Below, piece after piece: positions 44,613-56,327 of a stretch of 64,000 nucleotides of DNA. This DNA is from Cryphonectria parasitica EP155. Taxonomy: Eukaryota; Ascomycota; Sordariomycetes; Diaporthales; Cryphonectriaceae. Location: positions 248,001-312,000 of the forward strand of contig NW_024468913.1 of assembly GCF_011745365.1 (NCBI RefSeq), given 5' to 3'. A model generated the notes under the pieces. It had not been told where the DNA came from and searched no databases. It worked only from the letters and a program-made list of their open reading frames with translations. The stretch's first letter is position 1. Every line of letters begins with the position of its first letter. The position numbers and the translations under genes were made by a program.

Positions 44613-45733
44613 GAACATTCACCTGTCACCGATACTGGATCCAGGCCTGACCTCAAAGCTGGTTTCGATCCTAACCCCAAACCGCGCCTGAAACCCGAAT
44701 CCAGGACTAACCCCAAGAAGCGCCGCTTTGAGGAAGACAACCCATTTCCATTCTCACAGTGCAAGAACAGGTAGAGATACTGGCACACGTGCCACATGTC
44801 TGCCCTCGCTTTATGTTCTGAGACGAAGAGGTGGATGATCTAAGAGAATGTGCGTGATTATGATGTTTGAAAAATGGAGACATAGACGGCGGACAAGTAT
44901 GCTCTTAGGGGTAGTCAGTCTGGTAATTCCTCCCTCCATGGCTTGAGTCGTGCCTCGAAAGCTAATCGAGACTAGACCCTTCACCATGAAATCTCTCGCA
45001 TGCTGTTGCTCCCGACCTGACGCATGAAGGCTATCTTCTGTCGCCCAAGTAATGGGCCCGGTCATTCTGTACTTGCCCTCGAGGTCTTGGCGAGGCACGA
45101 TAGAACATATCTTACCGTCATGTATTTTCTTCACAAGGCGTTGTCCATCGCAGAGTTCGTTATAGCTGAAGGACTTTTCAGAAAAAGATTACGAATTGCA
45201 AGTCATCATTTTCAAGCCTGGCATCATATCGTCAGCACCATTGCAAGTGTGAATTTGGAGAATAAATGTTTAGTCAACTCTTTATACTTGTTTCTTGAAC
45301 TCTGCCATCGTTCCTCGTCCACGCGGCCAGAGTTCTGCATAGTACCTCCGCCTGCAGAATAGGCCCTTTAAGGTACATGATTATCGCGTCTAATAAAGAA
45401 TAATGCGTGGAAATGGACATGGCTAGGCACATCGATCCGTTCTCTGTCGTCAGAAGGCTATCGAGCCTGAAAGCTGATATTTGTGACAGGCATGACTAAT
45501 CTACCGAATGAGAGCTTCGATGGACAAAGGATATAATCCATCCGTGAGGACGGTGACCAACAGACTGCTACCTGCTTTCACGACGTCCTCAGGAAGGCTG
45601 CTTGCAGATTTGTGCAACGCTAGTGTGAATGAGTGTGATACAGTATATTTTGCTTGCTATCTCTCTGTCCTCCATTAAGAACTTCTTGATTGACAGCTCC
45701 TGTCCGGTGCCTACACAATATCCTCCGAGACGC
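44613..45733. other. Intergenic; open extension then nothing
   Basis: The first 162 nt (44613-44774) keep the reading frame of the acidic protein open and protein-like. The remainder, up to the stop of the transporter gene, shows no gene. Confidence 0.5.
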
Positions 45734-47605
45734 TCAGTGCTCCACAAACCGGTCATCAGCCTCAGCGTTGATGTCGTACGTGGCGAACTTGCGAGAGGGA
45801 ATATTGCGCTGAAACATGATGTCCATCTCTTCAAAAGTGCGGTCCTTGGTCTCTGGCAGACGGAACCAGCCCCATATCGTCGTCAACAAGTATAGACTAC
45901 CCCAGAAGTAGGCCTGCAAACAGATGGTATTGTCAGCAAACGGGCCTAACAAGCAATGCAACAGAGAGGCCAGGCAGGCCTTTGAGGGCTGCTACTCACA
46001 GTTTTTCCCTTGGCATTCCACGCGGTGGGCGACATGAAGTACGGCTCCATGATGCCACCGATGAGGTTGGCAAAGTAATACATGGTACGTCCAAGCACGA
46101 CAGTCTGCGTTCTGAGACGAGTCGAGCCGATCTCCGCGACAATAGTGTACACGATAGGGCCGACACTCATCGAGTAGGAGCCGAGCCAAACAATGCACAT
46201 AACCGACTCAGCGATTCCGAGGCCGCTGGTCTGCGGTGTCACCGAGGCCATGATGCCAATGGCGAACAAGCACGCGACGAGGGCGTACGAGCCTGCGAGC
46301 CAGATGGTCCTGCGGCCCCATCTTGAGATGTATAGCCACGAGATGATGACGCCGATGAACGCGATGGCGGTGCCGACGAGACCGAGATCATAGGAGAGAT
46401 CGGTGCTCAGGCCGGCTTGCTCGTAGACTGAGAGCGGTATTAGCAGACTGAGCTGAACAAACACGAGGGGCGCCAAAGTCAGGCCAATCAGGCCACTCAC
46501 AGAAGGTTCCGGAATAAGCCAGCGCACCACCATCGGTGACCTGACTCACAAAGCACATGATGGCGATCTCTGTCCGGCGACGGTTTGTTCCCCTGAAGCA
46601 GTCCACGAAGGACACACCGGCCCGCTCCTCCTTCTCGATCTTGTCTGTGTGCACCATGAGGGCAATGGTGGAGTCGTAGTCGACGTTGTCCTCCGGCTGG
46701 GATAGGCGCTTCAGGGACTTCTTGGCCGACTCTAGCTTCCCTTGCCGGACCAGGTACCAAGGCGACTCGGGCGCAAACAGGGCAGCAATAAAGAGCGGTA
46801 CAGGCCAGACCCACTGGACGGCGAAGGGGATCTTGTAGGACCACTGTGTCGTGTTGGCCTCGAGGCCCTTGAGGACACCGGAAGCGATGAACTGGCCGAT
46901 GCACCAGCACAAGTTGATGTAGGCGGTGAGGTAACCACGAAGAGCAAGTGGTGCGACCTCAGCAGCATAGGCAGGTCCTGTCGTCGCGAACACGCCCCAC
47001 GGAATGTTGCAGAGGAACTCACCCACGAGCAGGACTTGGATGTTCGGAGCGAAGAAGCACATAAAGATGGCGGCTGAGAGCCACACGAGACTGGCCATGA
47101 GGACTATGCGGTGTCCATACTTGGCTGTCAGGTAGCCGTTTGCCATGGCACCAATCATGTTGCCGACGGCGCCGATGTCGTTGATTCCCGTCTGCCACTG
47201 AGAGCTCACTTGGTAGCCGTTTTCTGGACCGTCGTATGTGCCGAATTTGTTACGGAAGGCCGTGTAGCCCCAGAAGTTTCCTAGCAGCTGGGTGTCGTAG
47301 CCCTCCATGATGACGGTGGTGGAGATCACTACGATGTTTTGTGAGCAAATCAGGAGACAGTGAAAAAGTAACTTCTGTTAAGGCATCAAGATGCTGAGGG
47401 GGGCAGGGGGATTTTGCTACTCACAGACAGACCAGAAAGCGGCCTTCTTGTACGTTCTCAGAGCTTGCCACAGGGTCAAGCTGTGCTCGTTCGCCGTGGC
47501 CTGCGCCGCCTCATGATTGATGAACTTGGAATTCGAGAAATCGGTGTCGGGCCCCTTCTCGTCGAGGTGCTGAGGGCCCGACTCCTTGCTTTGGGTAATA
47601 TCCAT
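45734..47605 (-). CDS. MFS sugar transporter, alpha-glucoside (maltose) permease type (four exons)
   Basis: Exons are 47425-47605, 46501-47328, 46000-46427 and 45734-45913, giving 538 aa with GTGAGT donors throughout. Sugar-porter marks include the first helix VLISTTVIMEGYDTQLLGNFWG, the loop GYLTAKYGHR, PAYAAEVAPLALRGYLTAYINLC (conserved Glu/Arg), the PESPWYLVRQGK motif after helix 6, FYEQAGLSTDLSYDLG, and PETKDRTFEEMDIMF at the end of helix 12. The GNFWGYTAFRNKFG and QWQTGIND pieces are those of fungal maltose/alpha-glucoside H+ symporters. It should span the plasma membrane twelve times. The actual sugar is not determined. It is of normal length with a 50-residue cytosolic N-terminus. Confidence 0.92.
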
Positions 47606-49376
47606 GCTGGCTGCCTCTCGAGAATTATTTCAGACAGGTATTCACAGCTGCCCAGACGAGGAATCCGTGATTATGGCTCGTGGGGCCAAGCGGTGTGTCG
47701 TCGGGCGAGGATTGGTCTTTTTCAAGAGGACAAGAGAGAAAGAAAAAAACAACAAGGGATCCGTCCCGGCGAATGTCACGGTAGCAATCGCGTCTACACC
47801 CAGCATGCCGGGTCTCGCGAACCTCTTATTTAGAATCCAGCCATCGCCTCCTCCTCCTCCTCCTCCTCCCTCCTCCTCACCTCTGGGGCTGCAGCCCTGC
47901 AGATGCGAGGGGAACGGCCGAGACCATCCTTCAACCAGATCGCGTGACAGGAGCGACGGCCCGACTACGCCGCAAGAGCGTGCATACAAAATAAGAGAGC
48001 CTGCAGAGCTCTCATGATGTGGCCCCAATATTTGTCGAGGGTCCAGGTGAGCCCCAACGTGCATTGGGACAAGCCGTTGCGTGGGCCATTGGTGGAAGTT
48101 CTTGGAGGCGGCCCAAAACCCTTGTCTTCAGGTCATCACCCTTTCGTGGGGAAGATAGCGTGAGGACGGGGAATTGCACCCACTCCTGAGTTGGAGAATC
48201 CGGGGTAGCTTGTAGGATTCATGCAGCTTGCTTCGCGCTATGGTACGAACTCCGTCCATAGTACGAGGGGAGCACCCAGGCTCGGCCGATCTCGTGCAGG
48301 GGGAGACAGGCCGAGAGCCGTGTATTTATCGATCTTGTGCAGGTCATGGACAAGCTGTAAGATGTTCGAGACTGATCTATCAACTGACAGTTTTCTGGAA
48401 GCAAGACCAGCTTCGAGTCAGCTATGTGTAAAATAAAATAAAATGTCTGGGGCAAGATTGGACGAGAGAAACAATCTTTCTCACTCTGCTTTATCCTAAT
48501 TATTCATTGCCTGCTGACTTTAGCAAAGAACGAGATGACGATATCCCGAGACGGTCCAGCCGTACTCTTTCATAAGAGCCTTCCTAGATTCCAATTCTCA
48601 ATGCTTCACACTTCATCAATTATATTGAACATGTTCTCGGCGATATCGCATTGCAATTCACAGGAAGCAGACACTGGAAGCCCAAAATCCCATGTTGGGG
48701 CTGCTGGGGGAGGGGGGGGGGCGGTTCTCAAAGCGCGTGATGCAGGCCCAGTCTAAGGGTAATGCTTGTGAATTGAGACATTGAGTCCTAGTGTATAGTG
48801 TATAGAGAGTCTTCTGTGTTGAAAAAATTCCAAGATTTGCGTGTTGAACAAAGATGAACACCTACTATGCTTCTTGTCGAGACTCCTGCTCTTCTTCGTT
48901 CATCCTGTCGCTGTCGGACCGTGGACGTGGATGTGGACCCTAAACCTTTTCCCTTTTACCCTTTCTTCGCTAGGCTTTTCGACTGAGGAATAGTTGAAAT
49001 AGCACTAGAGTCTCACCGAAAGAACAAAAAGAATAGTATGGAGACCTTTCTCAGGCTTAGGGTGGTCTAAGTTCATAAGGTTACGAGCATGATAACGTCT
49101 CGGGTTAGCGGCAATACAATGCCAAGGATGCAGTAAAGTACTTAAATTAACAAGCTTTTTGGCAACTAAACGTTCAAACCATGCTTCTAAATTCTAAATA
49201 CTTGACAAATACCCAATGTCGTAACTCGTGCTCCCAGGTTTCTTCTGACCTTCGCAGCACCGAGAACGCCAATCGATCCACTCTATTCCGATGCGCGCTA
49301 ATCAAAAAAATAAAGAAAGGAAAAGATGGAAATCTCCAAGTCTATCATTTAAGCGTCTTTTATAGTGTTTCGAGCC
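47606..49376. other. Intergenic with CCT repeat
   Basis: This is the upstream region of the transporter gene, running to the 3' end of the MARVEL-like gene. A CCT triplet run lies at 47846-47876 and a G-run near 48710-48720. No gene is seen. Confidence 0.5.
47846..47876. repeat. CCT triplet repeat
   Basis: About nine CCT units with one interruption, upstream of the transporter start. Confidence 0.85.
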
Positions 49377-50081
49377 TTATTTCCTCAGTGACTCAGAAGT
49401 ACTGGATCCAGACCACGCTTCTGGGGCGACCGGGCGCCTTTGCGACATGGCATGCTCCTGGCTTTCGCTGACATATGTCTGTTCCTTGCGCGATTCACGG
49501 AAAGCAATAAAGCAGATCAGGAAGGCATAAGAGGAGAGCATGCTGTTGTTCGAGAGTCAGCTCAAGCTTTGATAGGGGGCATTTCTATACACCCCGTGAG
49601 GATTATTTGGAACAGAGACCTACCTCATCACGATGGAGATCGAAACCACGACCCAGCTGAGAGTGCAACCAGTACCGATACAGCGAGCCACATTGGCCTG
49701 AATGAGCAGGAAGACGACTGCCCCCCAGAAGACAATTTCCAGGCCGTTGATGATCGCATACGCCTTGAGGCTCTTCCACCTTCGGAACTGCGCAACATGT
49801 TCGGTCACAACTTGGTAGCCTATGAAGGCGATGGATTTGGCAGACTGTTTTTGTCCTCACAAGTCAGCATGGATGATCCATGTCTTTCCTTCTTTCCTGC
49901 AAGAACTCTGTGTCGGGAGGGCAGGGAAACTCACAAATGAGAGAGCGATGGTGTTGGCTCTTGTCCTCGTCAGGCCTGGGAGCGTGAGTCGGGCCCCGCT
50001 GATGGCTATCACCGCCACGATGAGAAAGAGCTCCACACAGTGGAGGGGAAGCTTGTAACGGTAGTCGAACATGGCCAGCAT
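49377..50081 (-). CDS. MARVEL-like four-helix membrane protein (three exons)
   Basis: Exons are 49935-50081, 49624-49844 and 49377-49542, giving 177 aa. The donors are GTGAGT and GTAGGT, and both acceptors end in ACAG. Helices are CVELFLIVAVIAISGA, then KSIAFIGYQVVTEHVAQF (amphipathic), AYAIINGLEIVFWGAVVFLLIQ, CTLSWVVVSISIVMS continuing into YAFLICFIAF. The tail is polar (SRKEQTYVSESQEH). A Cys pair near ARCIGTGC sits in an extracytosolic loop, as in many fungal MARVEL-domain proteins. It is likely a plasma-membrane or eisosome/endosome protein. The exact role is unknown. The first in-frame ATG is used. Confidence 0.78.
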
Positions 50082-53000
50082 TTTTTCTGCTTTTGATGTT
50101 TTTCCTTCTTTTTGAGTTGTTTTGTATTCGTTGTTTGGAATTTGGATGTGCCTCCGAAACTGATGTCGAGGAATGCCTTCCAAAGTTGACAGAAATGAGG
50201 TACGTGCTTCCGATTGCGCTGGTGGCTGCTTTTCAATGCTCGAAATCTGCAGAGAGACAATAAGAGGAAGAATGATAATTTTCAGATGAGGATCTTGGAG
50301 ATTGGTATCTTGAGACTCCTTTCTCTTTCTTTTCCTTCCATGTATTATGTGGAAATGTCCAGGTTCTTATTCACTTCCACATCGTCTACCAGAAGCACTT
50401 TTGCACTATAGTCAACCAATGAGAGAGGCCCATTCTGAAGAGGCTCAGCCTTCTTAGGGGTGTTCGGGAACATGTACGAATACGCGAGCGACCGCTAGAC
50501 CATTTGCATGCGTTGGACGGTCCAGCCGTGCCAAGTCCAGTGCCAAGCTGTAAAAGCCACGCTTGTTTAACATTCAAGACTTTGTCATGCCAGAACGCAT
50601 CATCAAAAGCTTTGGTTTGGGAAGGCTATCTCGAGCTTCTTCGGACCCTTTGTCTGAGATTATGCAGCTTCCACGAGTCCGAGCCTGATATTGCACAGCC
50701 TACATGCGAGAAGACGAGCTAGCGTATAGATGAGCGAGACCGACTTCAGAGCTGAGTCCAGCCTTCAATTAAGGTTGGATATTAACAATGAAGCTCTGCG
50801 CTTGCTCGAGACTACCCAATTAAGTTTAAAGAGGACCCGGCAAATAGCAATCGACAAGAATCTCAAGCGCGTGTAGGTAATACAGCTATCATACCATACG
50901 AGCCGCTATTCTTACAAAGCCCAGTGGAGTTGGAAATATTGAGGTTTTTACAAATCCAGCGATAAGTTTTCTCCGCCTGACAGTATATCTCAGAAATCGC
51001 TGGTCTTGTGGCGTAGAAGATCTCAGAGCTCGAATTTAAGAACACCATCAAATCATTGCACTATCGAATGGGGGGATATGGTCGCCACTGATGTCCACAC
51101 ACATGTCCACGCACACACACACACACACACGTACCCCCCCCCCCCCTCCCCCGCCCTCCAAAAAAAAAAAAAAGACAGAAGAAAGAAAGACATCAAATCA
51201 ATATGCGTAAATTTGCATCACAGGGGGTTGGATAGGCTCTTATAGTTATTCAGCACGCAAATTGGGAGGGTATTATCAACAAATGTGGCTTAGGCCTGTC
51301 CATGAGCAGAACCTTAACGCAGCACCTGAGCCTCGCCGTTGGCGTCTGGTAATTCGGCCCCCCACTTGTGAGCGCAATGGTGACTGGCTTTCGCTGTCTT
51401 GTCTAGAAATGGGCAGACGTCCGTCTATTCTGGCCTCTCTGGGCGGAGAAAGTGTCCTAAGGGATGTCAAATGTTCCAACTCATGCTACAGCCTAAGTAC
51501 CAGTACTCTAGAAGCGAGGCCACGGTCGTGGCATCATCTTCGCTCCCTGTTTCGATTAGGGGCGGTTTTGACCGCATAGAGAAGTGGTCTGCTGTGAATC
51601 TTGTATTCGAGCTGCGGGACTGTCATTGCTGGGTATTTGTCTATTGTGCCAGAACCTTCGACCTAGACCCGAAATATAGTCTTTGGTAGGGCTGAAGTTC
51701 CCTCCAGAGGTTCGTTTCGCTCAATAAACTCATTTTTGCATGATAAATATCAATTGTTGTATTCTCTTAAGCAACAGATGCAAGCGTTGTCATCAAAGGA
51801 ATAACCTGGTATGCCTCTTCTGTTCGAGAGCTAGATCAAAGGAGACGTGAAAAGATATATCCATATCATTGGCCAATATTTGTATCTGGCTAGTTGAGAG
51901 ACTGTTATTGCCATGGGGTTGTGTCACTCGCAATACTTGCATGGCAACGAACATGTTGACGTGCAGTGCGAAGAAAAGAATTCCAGTCAGGATCAGAGTC
52001 GTCACCTCATAGTAAAATTGGACAGCACTAAAAGCCGCCAGACCAATATGATGAAGATGCTCACCTCTTTATTACCTTATTGTTTGATGAGACTTTTCCT
52101 TTCGTAGTGCCTAAGCGGACACTGGTATTCTGGGGCCCGAATAGATTTGGGCGCAACAGCATCATGCCAGACATCCGGTATAATGCAAGACTCAAAACCC
52201 TGTTTTCTACTCAAGTGTTGCAACCAGGTCGGACAGCGCTAGCGTAAGAAATACACGAGCTCGAGAAGGATGAACATTTAAAAGGGAGGTTAGAAATGCT
52301 GATATCATATAGCTAAGCAACTAAGACGAGGCTGAAATCTGAGGAACGTCGAAGTGGCAAGTTGGTGCTGAAAACGGATCTGATTGAGCTCAAGGAAAAC
52401 CATCTATATGGACACATCAGGACTGTACTTGATTCATATAGTGAACAGAGTGAGGGTTAGGGTCCATATGGCCCAGTTTTACAGCATCTCACACATAAGA
52501 GGCTATATTCATGAATAGTGGATGGGGCATGAGGTCGCCTGAGTCTCTCCCGTTACGAGCCTTGAGGTAATTTCTGCAGTAATTAAAGCAATCTTCTAGG
52601 AGATGCTCAACCCCTCCTCCCCCCCGCCCAACATCTGGCTGAATAGTGTGAGCACAGGTATTGGGGCCATCAAATAATTCTGCAATATAAATACAAAGCT
52701 CCCCGATGTCAACAATTACATGGGTTAGTTTGTGGAACTTGATACTGATGAACTTTTTTCTCAATTCCAAGAAAGTTCCATCACCTTTGGTTTCCTTCAA
52801 AATACGATGAGGACTTCGTGAGTTGTATAGCGTTCTTCATTGAAAATATTACGACCAGCCAGCCACGTAAGAGCCCTGAAGCATATCACGGGAGCGCGGC
52901 AGTGTTTCCCACTTGTCCGTTTTAGTCCAAATACACTAACTCTTGTTGAAAGGGGCTCATCGGCCCCCTCAGCAGCAATCTTCCCTTTTCTTCTCTTCAA

Positions 53001-53367
53001 GATTCAAACTTGAAGCTACTGCCAGCTGCGACATCACTGAACCAGACGACCTTTACAGAATAAACACACTTTTCACTCCTACCATAGTGCTTCCCTTACC
53101 GACTCGTCCCAGAGTCGCGTTCCAAGGCTGTCGGCGTGGCGCCATATGCACGTCGCCACGGGCACCTGACATCTCGTATCTGACGTCCATATTTATCTTA
53201 CGGCTGAAACCGGGATACATCAAATACCGCATGTGAACTTTTGGCGCAAAGTGTCAGCATCCTGCAGCGAAATATCACGCAAGTCAAGTGAATGGCCATA
53301 TATACTGTTCTCGTTGTGGTAATTATTCGCTTGAATAACTAACATCACCAATTTCAAAGCAGTAAAC
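50082..53367. other. 3.3-kb gene-poor stretch
   Basis: This contains a CA tract (51112-51130) directly followed by C13 (51134-51146) and A14 (51160-51173) homopolymers. A reverse frame at 52489-52800 is open but not recognised. No gene is called. Confidence 0.45.
51112..51173. repeat. Compound simple-sequence tract (CA)n, C13, A14
   Basis: Three simple tracts lie within about 60 bp: nine to ten CA units, a 13-C run broken from further C by one T, and 14 A, followed by an AAAG-rich tail. Confidence 0.85.
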
Positions 53368-55557
53368 ATGTCTACCTTAAAAGCACAAGATAATATGGCC
53401 AAGTCTCGAGGAGCAGCGCCACCATCCTACGCAGAAAGCACCCCAATCTATCAACACAGGAATGCAGTCATCGCGGCAGCAGAGATACGCGCAAGAGACG
53501 AGGTGCGACAGCTCCCAATCTCCCACTCCACACGCTTGCTTGACTAACCCCCCCCCCCCCCAAACAGCAAGAAATGCAGCTGCTCCTTCAGAACGTCCAG
53601 CGCCACTACAACATCTGGAACTCAGACCTCGAGCCGCCAGAGCACGATACAGAGCTCTACTGCACGTGCCAGTCATGCCAGTACACGAGGCGCAAGATGG
53701 CTCGCTACTATGTCCAAGACATATGGTCAAGGGCGGTCATGTATCCTGGTGAGAAAGCGTACACCGACAACAAGCAGACGCTGAGCTTCAGAAATCCCTA
53801 TCGTTTTAATGTCGTCTCTCCATATGGTTACTTTTCCAATCGGAATCGGATTGGTGGGTATGGGCCCTCTGCTGCGTCGTTCTGGGCAGGTGGGTTGAGA
53901 CCGATTCCGAAGTATCACACGCAGGCGATTCAGCAAACCCTGAGGCTCAACGAATCACTGAATCGACAGGCGCAGAGCGAGATTAATGCAAAGGAGCCAA
54001 GGAAGAGTATATGGGATGACGACGGCCCTTTGAGTACCCAGACGGGAGAGGAGCCTGCTCCTGGTGGGCATGTGTCAAAACTAAAGCGAGCCAAGGACTT
54101 TCTTCACATCAAGTCTGCTGAGCAGAAAGCAGCCGAGGAGGCACAGCTTCTGAGAGACTCGATTGTCGCAGAGGAATTCGGTCGTTGGCCCGACGAGACG
54201 TGGAGACAGATCGTGAACGCATATCAGGAGAAGATGGGAATGGCAGAGAAGATTGCGCGTCTTCGTGCTCACCAGCCCATCCAGTACTTGCATCTTCTCA
54301 GAGCTGGGTACTTCGAGCCAATCCCTGTGGCGTGGGCGGATAAAGCGTCTAATCCCCTAAAATTCACCGTGGATGCTGCGGCAGGTCAGTTATTTTGCTT
54401 CGTCCTCTTCTTCGTCCCGCCCGTTGGCTGGCCGAGATTTTCGAGGAGTAATCTATAATTGAGTACTGATCATACTACAGGATGGAGAGGCATCACCCCT
54501 GCTTGGCGAGGCTATGAGGACACGGCAGAAGAGCGGCTGTACTGGGTCCTAAATCATCGCGGGGGAACCGAAGGCTCTAGGATGAAGCCTGATGTCATCT
54601 CGTCCATGAACATGGCGCGAGCCCGAATGGCATCAGCAGTTGAGCCTCCGCCTGTATACTTTTCTGATAACGACGTCTGCCATGTTCAACACAAGTCTGA
54701 TGGCTATTCGAGACAAGTCATGCCGACGCCCTTTCGGGCATTCGACCGCCCAGAAACACCAGACGATGATACCATGATTCTTCTTGATGTTTCTGGGTCC
54801 ATGAACTTTGACCCGGTGAAACCTGTGTATGAGGAATACACTATCACGAGATACGTAGCGGGCAATCAGCCGAGAAACAAAGGTGACGCTCATTATTACT
54901 CCCACAAATTTACCTGTATACCAAAAGGATTGCTAGCTGACATCATGAACAGACGTTGCCAAAGCCATAATCCGTCGTTTCACCGACGCCATGTCCAACC
55001 ACGCCCACAACCATCGTGGTTATGATCTTGTCACCTTCGCCAACCACGCTCGCTATATCGGGACAGTGAACCATCTCAACTTCGAAGAGACATGGGGGAA
55101 CATCCCCATCGGCGGCGGTACCCGGGTCATGACCGGCTGGCAACTGGTCAAGAACCTGCACTTTCAGAAGCATTCCGCCTCTGCGACACACCATCCCGTC
55201 TACGGCTGGCAGGCCGGGCCAGAGACCCGCATGCTGCGGCTGCTACTTTTGCTTGACGGCGAGGCTACGGATATGGATGAGTTCGAGCTGGACCTGCTGG
55301 GTCTGTCCTGGGCGCATGTGACGATTTTCCTGATTGGCGTGGATGGATGCCCGCATCACCATCGACATGCGAACGAACTCAAGCGCATCAGTGATCTGAA
55401 TCACCATGTGTCGTTTGTGGATGCACAGGGCAACTGTCCAGAGAGGTTTGTGACGCATGAGTTGCTCAAGAGGCATTTGGGTTATGATATATCAATGCGG
55501 GAGTTTGAGCAATTGGAAGCCTTGCCTGCCTACACGGAGCTGGATGAGGCTGCTTAA
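53368..55557 (+). CDS. von Willebrand factor A-domain protein of unknown function (four exons)
   Basis: Exons are 53368-53502, 53568-54384, 54481-54882 and 54953-55557, giving 652 aa. The intron 1 acceptor follows a C-run. The vWA domain begins around residue 415 with MILLDVSGSM (Asp420, Ser422, Ser424: the DxSxS metal site). It continues with VTFANHARYIGTVNHL, a GGGTRVMTGW segment that supplies the conserved Thr, and LLLLLDGEATDMDEFE for the metal-side Asp. The N-terminal 400 residues hold a Cys motif YCTCQSCQYTRRK (Cys77, 79, 82), a Lys/Glu-rich helical stretch, and an RPIPKYHTQAIQ region. No signal peptide is seen, so it is probably intracellular. Fungal homologues with this layout are, as far as I know, uncharacterised. 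Confidence 0.82.
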
Positions 55558-55790
55558 GTAAATGCTATGTCTGATTCAGCGAGTGGAACCCAATCATACT
55601 ATCATCAAGCGTTGAATAAGAAACCTAATTCTACGTTATACTGATTGCGAGAACAGGAAAGAGGGAGAGAACGAGCAACCATCCTGAAGAATTGTCGGGT
55701 CAATAATCTTGTGAACTGCAACACTTCGTCAAGTCATAAATACAATTATTCTATTTTCTATTGCTCTGAAGTCGTAATACATCTTTGAGG
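55558..55790. other. Convergent spacer
   Basis: This 233-bp gap lies between the vWA gene and the membrane protein on the other strand. No feature is seen. Confidence 0.5.
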
Positions 55791-56327
55791 TCATGACTTA
55801 AAGGGGTTCGATCCCCATGCAGAGTTGAAGTCCATGGGGGGCAGGAAACTCTTTAATGACAAACGCGACCTTTTCGGCATACTGGGCATCCTGGGTTTCT
55901 CGTCGGTCACAGCCTCTTCCAGCCTAGGCTGTTGCACTGCCTTCTCCTTGTACTCCTTGATAGAGTCCGAGTCCGAGTCCGATTCAAACTCCTCCTTCTC
56001 CTTTGCGACGCCCTTCTGTGCCTCCTTCTTGTTCTTTCCCCTGAATTCTGCCCATTCAATTGAGCCAAGGATCGCAATAGATGCGGCACCCAGTCCGATG
56101 ACAAGTGCAAGAATGACGAGACCAGCGGCTCCTCCGGCAAGGGTGCTTTTGATGCTGCTAAGGTTGATGGCCCTCTTGCTGTAGCTATGAGCGTCGTGGA
56201 CTGCGTTGTTCTTGGTCTCCCGCGTGGCGAGATGGTATGTTGGCATGCTCAGCGCTAGTGTGATGTGAGATAGGAGAAGGAACACGGCCGTGAACATGTT
56301 GCGAAGGGGATGAAGACATGATGTCAT
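55791..56327 (-). CDS. Small membrane protein of unknown function
   Basis: This single exon encodes 178 aa from ATG 56325-56327. A hydrophobic N-terminus (MFTAVFLLLSHITLALS) looks like a signal peptide. A second, Gly/Ala-rich helix follows (LAGGAAGLVILALVIGLGAASIAIL). The C-terminal half is charged and disordered with an acidic Ser/Asp repeat (ESDSDSDSIKEY) and a basic end (KRSRLSLKSFLPP). This suits a single-pass type I membrane protein with a cytosolic tail. It has no recognised domain. The next ATG (residue 11) is an alternative start that would begin right at the signal peptide. Confidence 0.65.
   Translation of the reverse strand: MTSCLHPLRNMFTAVFLLLSHITLALSMPTYHLATRETKNNAVHDAHSYSKRAINLSSIKSTLAGGAAGLVILALVIGLGAASIAILGSIEWAEFRGKNKKEAQKGVAKEKEEFESDSDSDSIKEYKEKAVQQPRLEEAVTDEKPRMPSMPKRSRLSLKSFLPPMDFNSAWGSNPFKS

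Noticed and set aside
52489..52800. 103-codon reverse frame with a helical-looking start (FLELRKKFISIKFHKL)
   Set aside because: There is no family match I can name, a Gly run in the middle comes from a C-rich tract, and no flanking exons are found.
55800..55818. Perfect B-box-like GGGTTCGATCCCC
   Set aside because: It lies inside the coding end of the small membrane protein (reverse strand), and no A box or cloverleaf surrounds it.
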